Positions 56,876-63,618 of a stretch of DNA of 64,000 nucleotides are shown here, piece by piece. Under the pieces are notes generated by a model that made no database searches, was not told the origin of the DNA, and saw only the letters and a program-made list of their open reading frames with translations. The stretch spans positions 62,001 to 126,000 of IMG/VR virus record IMGVR_UViG_3300044712_000833; one strand, given 5' to 3'. The translations under genes and the position numbers were made by a program. This DNA comes from a virus. Position 1 is the stretch's first letter, and every line of letters starts with the position of its first letter.

Positions 56876-57130
56876 TTAGAGTTCTCCCGGCTGTCTTCCA
56901 AAGCCGAAAATAGTCCAAACTTTATCCATAAATTTCGATTTTGTCATACTGCTTACTTCACCAGCACCAGATACAAAAATCGTAAGTGTTCCGTCTTTAC
57001 AGTCCGAACTAGGGGAAAAATTCAATCTGATTTCTTGATTGATATTGTTTCTTTTAATCTTTACAACAACTTCTCCCGTATTAACATCTCTGCTAACTTT
57101 CATGTCTGAGTTTGTTGGATAATCTGCCAT
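56876..57130 (-). CDS. unknown protein (84 aa)
   Basis: Beta-rich, predicted soluble. First gene behind the promoter at 57160. Not recognised. Confidence 0.45.
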   Translation of the reverse strand: MADYPTNSDMKVSRDVNTGEVVVKIKRNNINQEIRLNFSPSSDCKDGTLTIFVSGAGEVSSMTKSKFMDKVWTIFGFGRQPGEL

Positions 57131-57159
57131 TTTTATTCTCCTTATTCATTGATATAATA

Positions 57160-57188
57160 ATTATAGCACACTACTAAATAAAAAGCAA
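57160..57188 (-). promoter_or_regulatory. sigma-70 promoter
   Basis: TTGCTT, 17 bp, TATAAT on the minus strand, with ATGCGAAATTTTC just upstream (a relative of the GGGCGAAAWT motif). Confidence 0.7.
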
Positions 57189-57206
57189 TAGAAAATTTCG
57201 CATATA

Positions 57207-57434
57207 TTAATTGCAATTTTCGCCCGATAATATTAAGCCAGTGTAGACATTGTATTTATTATTAGGAGTCCTAACAACTCTAGCGCGACCATAAACGATA
57301 GGTTCACCGAGTCCGTTGTTTTCTTTTTCAGTCCAGACATCAACCTCATCAAACAAAAGTAGAATTTCATCCAGAGAATAAAACTTAAATGTTTGCCCCG
57401 CATTTAGTTTGTGAGAAGTGAAAATTTGCGCCAT
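57207..57434 (-). CDS. unknown protein (75 aa)
   Basis: Starts at the ATG of MAQIFTSHK; a longer frame runs through the tiny gene upstream. Ends LILSGENCN, with the GGGCGAAAAT motif in its last codons. Not recognised. Confidence 0.45.
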   Translation of the reverse strand: MAQIFTSHKLNAGQTFKFYSLDEILLLFDEVDVWTEKENNGLGEPIVYGRARVVRTPNNKYNVYTGLILSGENCN

Positions 57435-57438
57435 TGTT

Positions 57439-57513
57439 TTATCCAAAGATAACGAGAGAAAAACCAATGCCAAATAACACAACAATCGCAATTACAAAAA
57501 TAGTTGTTCCCAT
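57439..57513 (-). CDS. membrane miniprotein (24 aa)
   Basis: ATG after AAAAGGAT; the whole product is one hydrophobic helix (TIFVIAIVVLFGIGFSLVIF). Too short for certainty. Confidence 0.4.
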   Translation of the reverse strand: MGTTIFVIAIVVLFGIGFSLVIFG

Positions 57514-57516
57514 ATT

Positions 57517-57699
57517 TTATCCTTTTACATAACCTTCTTGAATTAGAAATTTTTCAAAATTAGCCAGTTTCTTTTTATTCTTGAAAATTTTTATATCAAA
57601 GAAAGGACTCCCGTCATTGTGAGTTTTATATCCGTCATGAAAGTTGACAAGATACTTACACTTGGCGACCCCATACATTATGTTATATGTTTTGTCCAT
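57517..57699 (-). CDS. unknown basic protein (60 aa)
   Basis: Lys/Tyr-rich protein. The next upstream gene is separated by a palindrome-like spacer. Not recognised. Confidence 0.45.
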   Translation of the reverse strand: MDKTYNIMYGVAKCKYLVNFHDGYKTHNDGSPFFDIKIFKNKKKLANFEKFLIQEGYVKG

Positions 57700-57711
57700 A
57701 AAATGATCCTT

Positions 57712-57873
57712 TTATTCGTTTACGACTTTGAAGATAGAAATTTCAGATAGCAAAATTTCTTCTTTGCTACCAACATACAGGGAAATTGTTATCATATTGT
57801 ACCCATAATGAATCTCTTCTACATTAAGTATGGTTTCCTGATTTCCATTTTTGTAAGAAATGTGAATTAACAT
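57712..57873 (-). CDS. unknown protein (53 aa)
   Basis: ATG after an AGGAGAAAAT site (minus strand). Beta-rich (YNMITISLYVGSKEEILL). Not recognised. Confidence 0.45.
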   Translation of the reverse strand: MLIHISYKNGNQETILNVEEIHYGYNMITISLYVGSKEEILLSEISIFKVVNE

Positions 57874-57881
57874 ATTTTCTC

Positions 57882-58181
57882 CTAGAAAATTTCGCCCGAT
57901 ATAAACGTTAACTTTGATCCAAAAACCTGCATGATTTCAAAATACTTTTCTTTATAAATTACAGGGTCATAAATGTCATAACTAACCGACTGAGGTAACC
58001 ATGACCAGAGATTATTACAAACTGAACGCAAGTATTCATCTATTTTTTGACCTGTTTTATCGTCAGTACGATATTCTTCAAATTTCTTAGTCTCAAGATT
58101 GAACAATCGAATTACCCAAAAGGTAACACCGTTCTTATTTATAGGATTAACTGTCATTGTAAATTCGTTTTGGTCAATCAT
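57882..58181 (-). CDS. unknown protein (99 aa)
   Basis: Alpha/beta protein ending SGEIF with the GGGCGAAAT motif at its stop. Not recognised. Confidence 0.45.
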   Translation of the reverse strand: MIDQNEFTMTVNPINKNGVTFWVIRLFNLETKKFEEYRTDDKTGQKIDEYLRSVCNNLWSWLPQSVSYDIYDPVIYKEKYFEIMQVFGSKLTFISGEIF

Positions 58182-58220
58182 TATATTTTCTCCATATATA
58201 AAAGATTACTTTTATTAATA

Positions 58221-58703
58221 TCAAACCGCCATATCCTTTACAATCTCATCTTGCCCCATATCTAGCAAGACTTCCTTAAGTTTCGCATAGAATTCAGCCC
58301 GACCATTATCATACAGGCTAATACCCATTTCACGGACAATATCAGCGGCGTAGTGGATGGTAATCATGTGAATTTGTTTTTCAGTCAGAACATCCCCAAA
58401 GTCTGCGAGAAATTCCATATTACCTGAAGAGTAATTTGCATTCCAGCCAGCAGATTCAATGTGTTCAGTATCAGAGTCAATGTACAATACTTTCAAGGTA
58501 TCATAGGTTGACTTCTTAGGGGCATTCCAGAATTCGCCAGCCTTGCGAGGATCGGTAGTTTGCCGAACAACGCGCATACCCTTTTTCTTGTCTGATTCAA
58601 TCCAGACACGCATTTTACAGCGCAAACGAAAACCAAAGGGGTAATCTTCAATAATAAAGGCGGTATCTTCTGAAGTGTGAATTTGTTCTAATAGTTGTTT
58701 CAT
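58221..58703 (-). CDS. unknown protein (160 aa)
   Basis: Starts after AGGAGACTAAACAA. Charged alpha/beta protein, slightly higher GC than its neighbours, so it may have been acquired separately. Served by the TTGCAA-type promoter at 58736. Confidence 0.5.
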   Translation of the reverse strand: MKQLLEQIHTSEDTAFIIEDYPFGFRLRCKMRVWIESDKKKGMRVVRQTTDPRKAGEFWNAPKKSTYDTLKVLYIDSDTEHIESAGWNANYSSGNMEFLADFGDVLTEKQIHMITIHYAADIVREMGISLYDNGRAEFYAKLKEVLLDMGQDEIVKDMAV

Positions 58704-58735
58704 TTGTTTAGTCTCCTGTTTTTATTGATACATCT

Positions 58736-58780
58736 ATTATAATCGATTTTCGCCCTAGTAACATTGCAAATTCATTGCAA
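58736..58780 (-). promoter_or_regulatory. TTGCAA-repeat promoter element, copy 1
   Basis: TATAAT preceded by CTAGGGCGAAAAT and, 22 bases upstream, TTGCAA repeated 11 bp further. No good -35 at 17 bp, so an activator may be needed. Confidence 0.6.
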
Positions 58781-58782
58781 AA

Positions 58783-59010
58783 TTATTCAATAAACAATTT
58801 TTCATTTTCTACCCAAGCGGATTTTTCGCCCATTGAACGAGCAATATCAGAAAATAAATCAGCACAGTCTCCCCAAATTTCAGGGCGATCCCAAAAACCA
58901 ACACCGTGACCATTGCGAGTCAACCAAAAATCATGACCCATTTGGTTCATAATCTCTTGATTGCTCCAATCAATAATGAAAGTTTTCTTTTTGTATTCCT
59001 CATTAGTCAA
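58783..59010 (-). CDS. unknown protein (75 aa)
   Basis: Starts with TTG; the nearby ATG is out of frame. Trp-rich (FWLTRNGHGVGFWDRPEIWGD), a pattern seen in many small phage proteins with unknown function. Confidence 0.5.
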   Translation of the reverse strand: MTNEEYKKKTFIIDWSNQEIMNQMGHDFWLTRNGHGVGFWDRPEIWGDCADLFSDIARSMGEKSAWVENEKLFIE

Positions 59011-59147
59011 TATTTTTTCAATAAATGAGTAGCAATCTTGATAAGTTGATTTCCATGAATCAACATCGAAACCGCTTCAAAATATGCCCCCATAATTGAA
59101 AGAGCCTTATTTGTATCATTTGGTGCATGGGACGGGTTTTTATTCAT
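59007..59147 (-). CDS. unknown small protein (46 aa)
   Basis: ATG behind an AGGAGT-like site. Helical with a basic end. Overlaps the next gene by four bases. Confidence 0.45.
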   Translation of the reverse strand: MNKNPSHAPNDTNKALSIMGAYFEAVSMLIHGNQLIKIATHLLKKY

Positions 59148-59174
59148 AAAACTCCTTTATTTTGTTATAATATA

Positions 59175-59203
59175 ATTATACCAAATATCTTTATAAATTG
59201 CAA
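59175..59203 (-). promoter_or_regulatory. sigma-70 promoter
   Basis: TTGCAA, 17 bp, TATAAT on the minus strand, with ATGCGAAATTTGC upstream. Confidence 0.7.
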
Positions 59204-59245
59204 GAGCAAATTTCGCATAGAATAATTGCAGATTCATATTAAAAA

Positions 59246-59371
59246 TTATGACCTATCTTGATTATTTCTTAGTTTTGATCTATGCTGGATAAATCTTTGA
59301 TTAGGGTTTACACTTAGTCCTATATATTTCTTGCCATTAACTTTATTTTCAATACAATAAATTTCGCCCAT
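59246..59371 (-). pseudogene. GIY-YIG endonuclease fragment (41 aa)
   Basis: MGEIYCIENKVNGKKYIGLS and RFIQHRSKL are the first half of a GIY-YIG nuclease domain; the arginine is present but the catalytic glutamate region is missing. A remnant of a homing endonuclease. Its start codon overlaps a GGGCGAAAT motif. Confidence 0.65.
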
Positions 59372-59374
59372 TGA

Positions 59375-59647
59375 TTACTTAATTCTCTTTCTTTCTCTTG
59401 CTATATCAGTAATTAAAGTTCCTTGTAAGTGATGACTCTCATGTTGTGCAATACGGGCAAGCATTCCAGATAATACAATCGACTTAGATTCTCCGTCAGA
59501 TGACGTGTAATCTAACGTAATAAAATTATGACGTTCAATAAGACATAGAAGATTAGGAATTGATCCGCATCCTTCCCAGTCCCACGATGTACCTTTGTCT
59601 TTGTGACGTTTGATTGTAGGATTGATAAAGGCTTGCCAAATTTCGCC
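59375..59647 (-). pseudogene. peptide deformylase remnant without N-terminus
   Basis: 90 codons with no usable start. EGCGSIPNLL matches the EGCLS motif and ARIAQHESHHLQG the HExxH zinc motif of peptide deformylases. The first third, with GLAAPQ, is missing. The frame opens exactly at a GGGCGAAAT motif, directly after a TAG. This may be a deletion scar; phages do encode intact deformylases. Confidence 0.65.
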
Positions 59648-59744
59648 CTATGTAAAAGGCGAGTCGGTCTTCGGCGGTAATAGTTTTGATCCAGTCTTTA
59701 CCTTTCAGAGTATAACGAGATTTGAAAAGGTTAGGATAAATCAT
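59553..59744 (-). CDS. unknown protein, possibly a chimeric 5' fragment (63 aa)
   Basis: Starts MIYPNLFKSRY with ordinary phage composition for 32 codons to the GGGCGAAAT motif, then reads through the deformylase remnant in another frame. Only the first half looks real. Confidence 0.4.
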   Translation of the reverse strand: MIYPNLFKSRYTLKGKDWIKTITAEDRLAFYIGRNLASLYQSYNQTSQRQRYIVGLGRMRINS

Positions 59745-60007
59745 TATATCGTTATAATTACTTCAAAATTAGGTTTATCAGGCATGACTCGGTCAATTCC
59801 ATATTTACGACTCGCATAATCTAGAGTCTTATCGTACATTTCAATTGCAGATTCGTAATTATTAGCATATGCGTTAGGGCGAAACGTTTTTTCTACTGTT
59901 TGTCCTTCTATAATCCCCCCTACAATCCAGTCATATCCATATTCGCTTATATATAACTCACATTCTCCGCATTTTTCTTGATATAAAACTTTTCCGATTG
60001 TTTCCAT
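59744..60007 (-). CDS. unknown protein (87 aa)
   Basis: Alpha/beta protein with CGEC near residue 13. Overlaps the next gene by one base. A reversed copy of the GGGCGAAA motif is in it. Not recognised. Confidence 0.5.
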   Translation of the reverse strand: METIGKVLYQEKCGECELYISEYGYDWIVGGIIEGQTVEKTFRPNAYANNYESAIEMYDKTLDYASRKYGIDRVMPDKPNFEVIITI

Positions 60008-60035
60008 GATTAACTCCTTGATTATTTATACTTCA

Positions 60036-60064
60036 ATTATAGCAGAGAAAAATATAAATGTCAA
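60036..60064 (-). promoter_or_regulatory. sigma-70 promoter
   Basis: TTGACA, 17 bp, TATAAT on the minus strand, with AAGGGCAAATTTTC upstream. Confidence 0.8.
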
Positions 60065-60102
60065 TGATTTTTTATTGCAGGTTCATTACAGAAAATTTGC
60101 CC

Positions 60103-60447
60103 TTATGAATTAAGTAAAATTTCCGGCATGAGTTCAGTCATTTTGTTATAAATCGTTTCCCACTCAATTTGATCTCCGCAATGAGTAAAAATAATATAAC
60201 GTAAGAGAGACTGAATAGATTTGTCTTGAATATTATAAAGTAAGTTAGACAACATAACTTTAATTTCAATATCTCGCACAGAATCTACTTTTTGAGGTTC
60301 AGGCATTCCTTCCCCCTTCCACATTTCAAGAATTTTAGAAGGATGAAAATTAATAAGTCCAAAAGAGTATTTTTTCTCAAGGATTTTCCAATCGTTTACG
60401 CTTAGAGAATTATGCCATTCGATAGCCTTATCAATTTCGTTTGTCAT
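60103..60447 (-). CDS. unknown helical protein (114 aa)
   Basis: Mostly helical, acidic. Ends at the upstream edge of the promoter at 60036. Not recognised. Confidence 0.5.
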   Translation of the reverse strand: MTNEIDKAIEWHNSLSVNDWKILEKKYSFGLINFHPSKILEMWKGEGMPEPQKVDSVRDIEIKVMLSNLLYNIQDKSIQSLLRYIIFTHCGDQIEWETIYNKMTELMPEILLNS

Positions 60448-60448
60448 T

Positions 60449-60931
60449 TTAGACTCCTAGTTTCTTTGTTAAAAGTTCTTTATGGTTACTGTGAATAAGG
60501 TCATTTTGCAAGTCTTCAACAAGAGACTTTTTAAGGGCAATGCAAAACTTTTCGAAAACCTGTAAAATCTTTTCTACGTTCCCTTCAGCCTTACGAAAAG
60601 ACAACTTGCGCCGACCATAAGCAGAATATTTGTCTTCAGGCTTAAGCCAGTACGATTTATTGACATTTTCAATTAAGATAATTTCGGGCAATTCGGAGTC
60701 GATTGTAACATCTTTGGAAAATTCGCCCGATGGAGTCACAATGCGAAAGGTAATGTGTAGCATGTCATTATCCCAGTAACTCCTTGAGTTTTCTTCTTTT
60801 GATCCTGCCAAGAAAAGATTAACGTAAATGCTAGAATAAAAGCGAGAGTCAAATTTCGCAAACGCTTTACTATGTGGAAAGTGTTTATTATAAATTGACT
60901 CAAGGCTAGAGCATAATTTAGATGTAATCAT
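60449..60931 (-). CDS. unknown protein (160 aa)
   Basis: Basic/aromatic alpha/beta protein; a GGGCGAATT motif is read as GEF. Two bases from the next gene. Not recognised. Confidence 0.5.
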   Translation of the reverse strand: MITSKLCSSLESIYNKHFPHSKAFAKFDSRFYSSIYVNLFLAGSKEENSRSYWDNDMLHITFRIVTPSGEFSKDVTIDSELPEIILIENVNKSYWLKPEDKYSAYGRRKLSFRKAEGNVEKILQVFEKFCIALKKSLVEDLQNDLIHSNHKELLTKKLGV

Positions 60932-60948
60932 TGTGACTCCTTATTTAT

Positions 60949-61152
60949 TTAAACCTGAGAAGGTAATGGAAGTTCAATTTTATTTAAGAGACAAAGTACC
61001 TTTTTTGCTTCCGCAAGATTTTTACCATCTGCAATTAATTCTCCATCTCCATTATCTGCAAAAATTTTAACTCCTTTGAATCCGCTTTTACTTTCAAAGT
61101 GTTCAATTTTTACATTCCAGCCAGAATTAACAAACCGCGTAATAATGTCCAT
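60949..61152 (-). CDS. unknown protein (67 aa)
   Basis: Alpha/beta with GFKGVKIFADNGDGELIADG. Served by the element at 61182. Not recognised. Confidence 0.45.
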   Translation of the reverse strand: MDIITRFVNSGWNVKIEHFESKSGFKGVKIFADNGDGELIADGKNLAEAKKVLCLLNKIELPLPSQV

Positions 61153-61181
61153 TTTTTTGATTTCCTTTTTTGTTATAACTA

Positions 61182-61226
61182 ATTATACCCTATTTTGCCC
61201 CTAGAAATATTGCAAAATCATTACAA
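61182..61226 (-). promoter_or_regulatory. TTGCAA-repeat promoter element, copy 2
   Basis: TATAAT, CTAGGGGCAAAAT, TTGCAA 22 bases upstream and TTGTAA 11 bp further, matching copies at 58736 and 62097. Confidence 0.6.
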
Positions 61227-61418
61227 ATTTTTATTTAAGATGTCTATGTAATCAAAACAAATTTTTTTGTAATTTTGGAATCCCCCTCGCATTGATAAAA
61301 TAGAAAACTGAGTCATTTGATGACTTGTAAACCCTTCAGCCAGCATAGCCCGCCAAACATAGCCACCCATAGCGGTAACAGAAGTTTGATCTACATTATC
61401 CAAAGAATATTTTTCCAT
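61221..61418 (-). CDS. unknown protein (65 aa)
   Basis: Small helical protein with CFDYIDILNKNL at its end, overlapping the promoter element. Not recognised. Confidence 0.45.
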   Translation of the reverse strand: MEKYSLDNVDQTSVTAMGGYVWRAMLAEGFTSHQMTQFSILSMRGGFQNYKKICFDYIDILNKNL

Positions 61419-61453
61419 AGTTGACTCCTTATAAAATGGCGATTTTATCCAAG

Positions 61454-61693
61454 TTATTTGGTATAAATCCTGAACCCATACCCCTGCTTTGTGGGTTCGG
61501 TAGTAAAATTAGACTTTACTTTGTTCCTAATAATCCCAAGATTACAAGAATTAATATAATCCTCTATAAATTTCTCTTGATATTCGGTAAATGGTTTTAA
61601 ATTGCTGATGGGTCTAATATAAATATGACCCGTCAAAGCATGAATGATTTTTACAGGGAAAGGGAAAGATTCAGATTCTAATTTTGCGCCCAT
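61454..61693 (-). CDS. unknown protein (79 aa)
   Basis: Alpha/beta protein, basic end. Starts two bases from the next gene's stop. Not recognised. Confidence 0.45.
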   Translation of the reverse strand: MGAKLESESFPFPVKIIHALTGHIYIRPISNLKPFTEYQEKFIEDYINSCNLGIIRNKVKSNFTTEPTKQGYGFRIYTK

Positions 61694-61694
61694 G

Positions 61695-62072
61695 TTATGA
61701 CTCCTGATCCTGACTTTCGCCCATCAAATAATCATAGGCGGTTTTTGTGATAACATAAGAGTTCCGTTCAGCCCGCATTACGTAGACCGTCTTAAAGAAT
61801 CCCTTTGCTAGATTTTCTTTATCTTGATTATATTTGATAACTTCAGGATGATTAGGATTACCAAACGGAAAATCCCAAGAGCGGCAAATCTGACGGAGTC
61901 GCTCCGCTTCTTTTTCTTCTTTGTTGTCATCCCGTACCGTTTCAATAGAAGGGCTATAACCTTCATTCTTAAGGGTCTCTAACCATTCCTTGACCGTCAT
62001 TACTTTTTTATTGTGACGGATAAGGGAATTTAAGTATTTTTCAGTCCGTGCCTTTTGCGCTTGAGTAATCAT
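61695..62072 (-). CDS. unknown protein (125 aa)
   Basis: Starts at MITQAQKARTEK after AAGGAGTCGTA. Basic helical first half with VMTVKEWLETLK, which could be an HTH-like helix pair. Not recognised with certainty. Confidence 0.5.
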   Translation of the reverse strand: MITQAQKARTEKYLNSLIRHNKKVMTVKEWLETLKNEGYSPSIETVRDDNKEEKEAERLRQICRSWDFPFGNPNHPEVIKYNQDKENLAKGFFKTVYVMRAERNSYVITKTAYDYLMGESQDQES

Positions 62073-62096
62073 TACGACTCCTTGTTTGATACAATA

Positions 62097-62142
62097 ATTA
62101 TAACCCAATTTTGCCCCTAGAAACATTGCAAAAACGTTGCAA
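62097..62142 (-). promoter_or_regulatory. TTGCAA-repeat promoter element, copy 3
   Basis: TATAAT, then CTAGGGGCAAAAT, TTGCAA 23 bases upstream and again 11 bp further. Best preserved copy. Confidence 0.6.
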
Positions 62143-62595
62143 TTATTTGATTTTTTCTATCTTTACACAGTCTCCGGTATAAAACCTATACCCCTTAACT
62201 CTTGATTTTCCCTTAGTAACCGTAATCATGGTCATTTTATCATCTGATTTTATTTCTACAACCTTACCAAAATCGGATGACTCCATAAGAAGAGAGTTAT
62301 TAAAACTGTAAGTTACTTTATCCCCTACCGCGATTCCTTCTAAATCCGATTGTTCTAAAATTACTTGGGGAAGGTCTAGTAATAATCCTGTTTTATGAAG
62401 TTCAGGAATATCTTTAGCGGGAACATAACACCAGTTCCCAAAATGAGAAGTTACCCTATAAGAATCTCTACTTATAATACCTTTTAATTCAATGTCTGAG
62501 ATTTTTAAACCGACTTTCCCCAACTCCTCGGTTAAGACTTCTTCCATTGATTTATTTTCACTATAGGGAATATCGACTCGGATTGTTTTAATCAT
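62143..62595 (-). CDS. unknown protein (150 aa)
   Basis: Alpha/beta; the C-terminal part (IAVGDKVTYSFNN..GKVVEIKSDDKMTMITV) resembles a small barrel. Not recognised. Confidence 0.5.
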   Translation of the reverse strand: MIKTIRVDIPYSENKSMEEVLTEELGKVGLKISDIELKGIISRDSYRVTSHFGNWCYVPAKDIPELHKTGLLLDLPQVILEQSDLEGIAVGDKVTYSFNNSLLMESSDFGKVVEIKSDDKMTMITVTKGKSRVKGYRFYTGDCVKIEKIK

Positions 62596-62607
62596 TTTTG
62601 AATACCT

Positions 62608-62898
62608 TTAAATCACTTGAAAAATAGCATAATCCGACAACATGCCGCCGCCGATAATTTTAATGGCTTTTTCGTATTCGGGCATTGTTTTAATGTAATC
62701 TTCTGGACAAAGGTACAAGAGTCTGTAATTATCTTTTGGCTTTTCCTCAAGATAATATGCAATTTGAATTGTGCCGCCTTTTAATGCCTCATGTTCGGAT
62801 AATACCAGTTTCCCCTTATTTTCGCCCGATAAACTAAGGCGATTTTCAGGACGGACTCCGGTATTGAAGTACATTTTATAACCTTTATTTTCTTCCAT
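62608..62898 (-). CDS. unknown protein (96 aa)
   Basis: Starts at MEENKGYKMYF after CAGGAGATTC. Beta-rich. A GGGCGAAAAT motif is read as GEN. Behind the promoter at 62922. Confidence 0.5.
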   Translation of the reverse strand: MEENKGYKMYFNTGVRPENRLSLSGENKGKLVLSEHEALKGGTIQIAYYLEEKPKDNYRLLYLCPEDYIKTMPEYEKAIKIIGGGMLSDYAIFQVI

Positions 62899-62921
62899 GT
62901 TTGAATCTCCTGTATAATTCA

Positions 62922-62950
62922 ATTGTAGCACAATTTGAAAACAGAGTCAA
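62922..62950 (-). promoter_or_regulatory. sigma-70 promoter
   Basis: TTGACT, 17 bp, TACAAT on the minus strand, with GGGCGAAAATTCC touching the -35 box. Confidence 0.75.
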
Positions 62951-62964
62951 GGAATTTTCGCCCT

Positions 62965-63192
62965 TTATTTTCCAGTATAACCCGAATCGTTTACAGATTC
63001 GCCCCGTGCTATTTTTGCATCCCGTAAATGGTAGGTAATCGCCCATGCAATAGCATCTAATTTTTTACGGGCTGAAGGGGTGTATAGATAGAATTGACCC
63101 CTTAACCGATTCTTTGGGTCTTCCTTGATTTTCTTTTCCATCTCTTGCAATTCTGCTATGGAGTATTTATTGTAGAGTTTCGCGGAGTCCAT
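62965..63192 (-). CDS. unknown protein (75 aa)
   Basis: Starts at MDSAKLYNKYS, overlapping the upstream stop (TAATG). Helical, basic. Not recognised. Confidence 0.5.
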   Translation of the reverse strand: MDSAKLYNKYSIAELQEMEKKIKEDPKNRLRGQFYLYTPSARKKLDAIAWAITYHLRDAKIARGESVNDSGYTGK

Positions 63193-63608
63193 TATTCGAC
63201 TCCACCGTAAAGAGGAAAATTTTCGCCCTTGAAAGTATCCCATAGTAAAAAGTCAATATACCCGTTTTCAACAATTGAATCAAGCGGGTTAACAATATGG
63301 TAATTATGAATGTTAGTCCATGCTCGCCCACGAAGAGTCACACTTTCATTATCTTCGATGGTTGAATCTTCACAGATTACCAAACATTGACTCATTTGCC
63401 CTAACTCATCGGCATTACAAACATGCCAGCCATTACACCAGTAAGACTCGGTTAATTCAATAAATGCTTGGTCAGAATTCGGGGTATAACTTGTTAACAT
63501 GTCTTCTTCATGGTCTTTTATAAACTGCAAAAAATCTGCCTGATTTTCAGCCGTTACACGCAAGACTCGCCCGTTATCGATAATTTCAAATTTTAGATTT
63601 TCTGTCAT
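63192..63608 (-). CDS. unknown protein (138 aa)
   Basis: Acidic alpha/beta protein with several Trp residues (YWCNGWHVC) and cysteines. GGGCGAAAAT is read as GEN near its end. Not recognised. Confidence 0.5.
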   Translation of the reverse strand: MTENLKFEIIDNGRVLRVTAENQADFLQFIKDHEEDMLTSYTPNSDQAFIELTESYWCNGWHVCNADELGQMSQCLVICEDSTIEDNESVTLRGRAWTNIHNYHIVNPLDSIVENGYIDFLLWDTFKGENFPLYGGVE

Positions 63609-63618
63609 GATTGACTCC

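Noticed and set aside
817-61448. Palindrome copies considered as a CRISPR array
   Set aside because: They are spread between genes over 60 kb with 6-base centres, not spacers of about 30 bases in one array.
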